The translations under genes and the position numbers were made by a program. Positions 5,956 to 7,034 of a stretch of DNA of 7,034 bases are shown here, piece after piece (position 1 is the first letter of the stretch; each line of letters opens with the position of its first letter). The notes under the pieces were generated by a model. The model searched no databases, was not told where the DNA came from, and saw nothing but the letters and a program-made list of their open reading frames with translations. This DNA comes from an uncultured Clostridia bacterium (GTDB lineage: Bacteria; Bacillota; Clostridia; Christensenellales; Aristaeellaceae), in contig CANQGC010000151.1 in the NCBI GenBank assembly GCA_947600345.1, positions 1 through 7,034 of the forward strand. Direction: 5' to 3'.

Positions 5956-6125
5956 ACGACAAGATCACGAAAATGAATCTCTCGTTCGGAACGGCGGCCA
6001 TCTTTGAAGATGCGGAACTGCTGCCTGCGAATGGTGAATTTGAATACGAGGGGCAGAGGTGCAGGGCAAAGGAGATTCTGATGACGGGGGCGGTACGGCC
6101 GATCCGAAAGGTGTCTCTCTCTTGA
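5952..6125 (+). CDS. Small protein of unknown function (57 aa)
   Basis: An open frame beginning with GTG that overlaps the rnhA stop as GTGA and ends at TGA 6123-6125. GGAGG and GGAAAGG lie upstream of the GTG inside the end of rnhA. The product reads like a soluble globular or domain-sized peptide: hydrophobic and acidic residues alternate in the first half (LSFGTAAIFEDAELLPANGE), one Cys is present (Cys37), and a basic stretch closes it (RPIRKVSLS). There is no signal peptide or membrane helix. An internal ATG at 5973 has no ribosome site. I do not recognise the family. GC and codon use look lower and less biased than in rnhA, so it may be a recent gene or the remnant of a longer one. Confidence 0.55.
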   Translation: MNDKITKMNLSFGTAAIFEDAELLPANGEFEYEGQRCRAKEILMTGAVRPIRKVSLS

Positions 6126-6146
6126 TTGAAAGGGTTTGACAGTACA

Positions 6147-6170
6147 GCGGCGGGGTTTATTCCTCGCCGC
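6147..6170 (+). terminator. Candidate terminator hairpin of the rnhA operon
   Basis: GCGGCGGGG (6147-6155) pairs with CCTCGCCGC (6162-6170), a 9-bp stem with one G-U pair and a 6-nt loop. It begins 21 nt after the stop of the small gene. It is followed by GCGATTT rather than a clean T-run, so termination would be weak or Rho-assisted. Confidence 0.4.
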
Positions 6171-6208
6171 GCGATTTATGATGCGGTATTGTGGGGGTGC
6201 TACGGGAA

Positions 6209-6434
6209 TTTGAGATAGTGGCGGCGATTGCACGGGAAGCTGAGGCTTCCCGCGATAATCGCCGCGGCGGCCCGCGGTATGGTGACGATGGAGCCTTTGT
6301 TCGCATTGCCGGACTTGTGATTGTTACCGCGGGCCGCTGGGGGTTACGCTGGGCGCTGCCCAGACCTGCCAAAGGGGCGCTGCCCCTTTGGAAACCCTGC
6401 CAAGGAACCTGAGGTTCCTTGGATTCTCCCTTCT
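6209..6434 (-). repeat. Hairpin-train intergenic repeat, copy B (inverted relative to copy A)
   Basis: The region between the small gene and the integrase (over 300 bases) holds no credible gene. Most of it is this repeat, read on the minus strand. Stems: 6400-6410/6412-6422 (11 bp); 6369-6378/6382-6391 (10 bp, loop GCT); 6349-6354/6358-6363 (6 bp); 6267-6279/6325-6337 (13 bp, 45-nt loop); and a compound hairpin 6221-6228/6258-6265 enclosing 6233-6240/6245-6252. Positions 6401-6434 are the exact reverse complement of 4094-4127. The shared block begins at the last base of the integrase stop codon. The copy is shorter than copy A because several hairpin modules are absent. Confidence 0.85.
6267..6337 (-). 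repeat. Core long-armed stem of repeat copy B with conserved loop
   Basis: GCGGCCCGCGGTA (6267-6279) and TACCGCGGGCCGC (6325-6337) form a 13-bp perfect stem around a 45-nt loop. The loop contains TTGTTCGCATTGCCGG (6297-6312), the reverse complement of the conserved loop word in copy A with one base fewer. The arm extension GTA/TAC is paired here but absent from copy A, so the stem changes on both sides together. Confidence 0.65.
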
Positions 6435-7034
6435 TAGGTTTCCTTCTTTGGGTCGTCCCTGGCTCGGATCTTCTGGGCGGCCATTCTCCTTCGATCGTCG
6501 CTCATGGCGGCGTAGTGGCGGCGGGTGGTGTTGACGTCCGAGTGGCCGAGCACGTCCGCGACCAGGTAGATGTCGCCGGTCTCGTGGTAGAGGTTCGTGC
6601 CGAAGGTCGAGCGCAGCTTATGCGGGCTCAGGTGCTTCTTCAGCGGCGCGGCTTGCGTGGCGTACTTCTTGACCATCTGCTGCACCGCCCGCACCGATAT
6701 GCGCCGGTTCTGCAGCGACAAAAACAGCGCGTCCTCGTCGCCGGTCTGCGCCGTGATCTCCCGGCGGATCTTCAGGTAGTCCTTCAGCGCGGTTTCCACC
6801 TCGTCGGAGAAGTAGAGTATCGTCTGATTGCCGCCCTTGCGCGTCACCAGAAAGCCATTGATGGAGAAGTCCACGTCGCTGATGTTGATGCCCACCAGCT
6901 CGCTCACGCGGATGCCCGTGTCCAGGAACAGCGTCAGGATTGCCAAATCGCGCACGCGGGTGTGGGCGTTGTAGCTCCTCTGCCGCTCCGTCATGGCCTC
7001 GCCGGACTCCACCAGGTCCAGCATACGCGCCACC
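6434..7034 (-). CDS. Tyrosine recombinase/integrase, catalytic domain (5' end outside the window)
   Basis: The frame runs off the right edge; the visible 200 codons are the C-terminal catalytic domain of a phage-integrase/XerC-XerD-type site-specific recombinase. All catalytic residues are present, numbered from codon 7031-7033: Arg42 in DTGIRVSEL, Lys66 in RKGGN, His138 and Arg141 in SPHKLRSTFGT, His164 in LGHSDVNTT and the nucleophile Tyr174 in RRHYAAM. The basic tail (RRRMAAQKIRARDD) is normal. The N-terminal core-binding domain must lie beyond 7034; the GTG at 7033 is not a convincing start because the domain is incomplete there. It is convergent with the rnhA operon. Its stop codon (6434-6436) overlaps the first base of repeat copy B. 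Whether it is a resident Xer-like enzyme or part of a mobile element cannot be told here. Confidence 0.93.
   Translation of the reverse strand, partial: VARMLDLVESGEAMTERQRSYNAHTRVRDLAILTLFLDTGIRVSELVGINISDVDFSINGFLVTRKGGNQTILYFSDEVETALKDYLKIRREITAQTGDEDALFLSLQNRRISVRAVQQMVKKYATQAAPLKKHLSPHKLRSTFGTNLYHETGDIYLVADVLGHSDVNTTRRHYAAMSDDRRRMAAQKIRARDDPKKET

Noticed and set aside
6136..6141. Perfect TTGACA after the small gene
   Set aside because: No acceptable -10 at 16-18 bp; the region there is the hairpin at 6147-6170, and no plus-strand gene follows.
4094..6434. Composite transposon bounded by the 34-bp inverted repeats
   Set aside because: No transposase lies inside and no target duplication is visible at the outer edges. 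The homology extends well inside as a modular repeat, and the enclosed genes look like an ordinary chromosomal operon.

Overview
The window is GC-rich, with lower GC mainly in the short promoter stretches and in about 5950-6220. Its genes are a radA-type DNA repair gene, a SpoIID/LytB-domain lipoprotein, a metal-binding ABC-type lipoprotein and RNase HI, with strong AG-rich Shine-Dalgarno sites and extended -10 promoters. Together these point to a high-GC Bacillota (Clostridia-like, perhaps gut-associated). This is an inference: there is no rRNA or other taxonomic marker. The segment looks chromosomal, with an integrase gene entering from the right edge.

Layout. (1) 111-1541, minus strand: a membrane-anchored, YkuE-like metallophosphoesterase whose metal-binding motifs are heavily substituted. 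It is followed by a hairpin terminator at 66-91. (2) 1542-1696: a compact divergent promoter region in which two promoters use the same hexamer position as -35, with a dyad over it. A 34-nt hairpin lies in the leader of the minus-strand gene. (3) 1697-4089, plus strand: radA followed 53 nt later by a SpoIID/LytB-family lipoprotein. A 10-bp perfect inverted repeat encloses the ribosome binding site and start codon of the latter. (4) 4090-4558: a non-coding region with a train of hairpins, then an 18-bp palindrome and a good promoter. (5) 4559-6125: a tightly overlapping operon made of a TroA/ZnuA-like binding lipoprotein, rnhA (ATGA overlap) and a 57-residue unknown protein (GTGA overlap). (6) 6126-6433: a second, inverted copy of the hairpin train. 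(7) 6434 to the right edge, minus strand: the catalytic part of a tyrosine recombinase, cut by the window end.

The most unusual feature is the repeat family in the two intergenic regions. The copies are inverted (4094-4458 and 6209-6434). They share a perfect 34-bp leading block, the same linker words and a long-armed stem with a conserved loop. Individual hairpins between the shared words have been gained, lost or replaced while staying palindromic. Each copy begins at or within a few bases of the stop codon of the gene that reads into it. This suggests a modular 3'-end or dispersed intergenic element rather than two ordinary terminators.

The genes do not form one obvious pathway. RadA (recombination repair) and RNase HI (RNA:DNA hybrid removal) are housekeeping genome-maintenance genes. 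The two lipoproteins and the membrane-anchored phosphoesterase-like protein act at the cell envelope.
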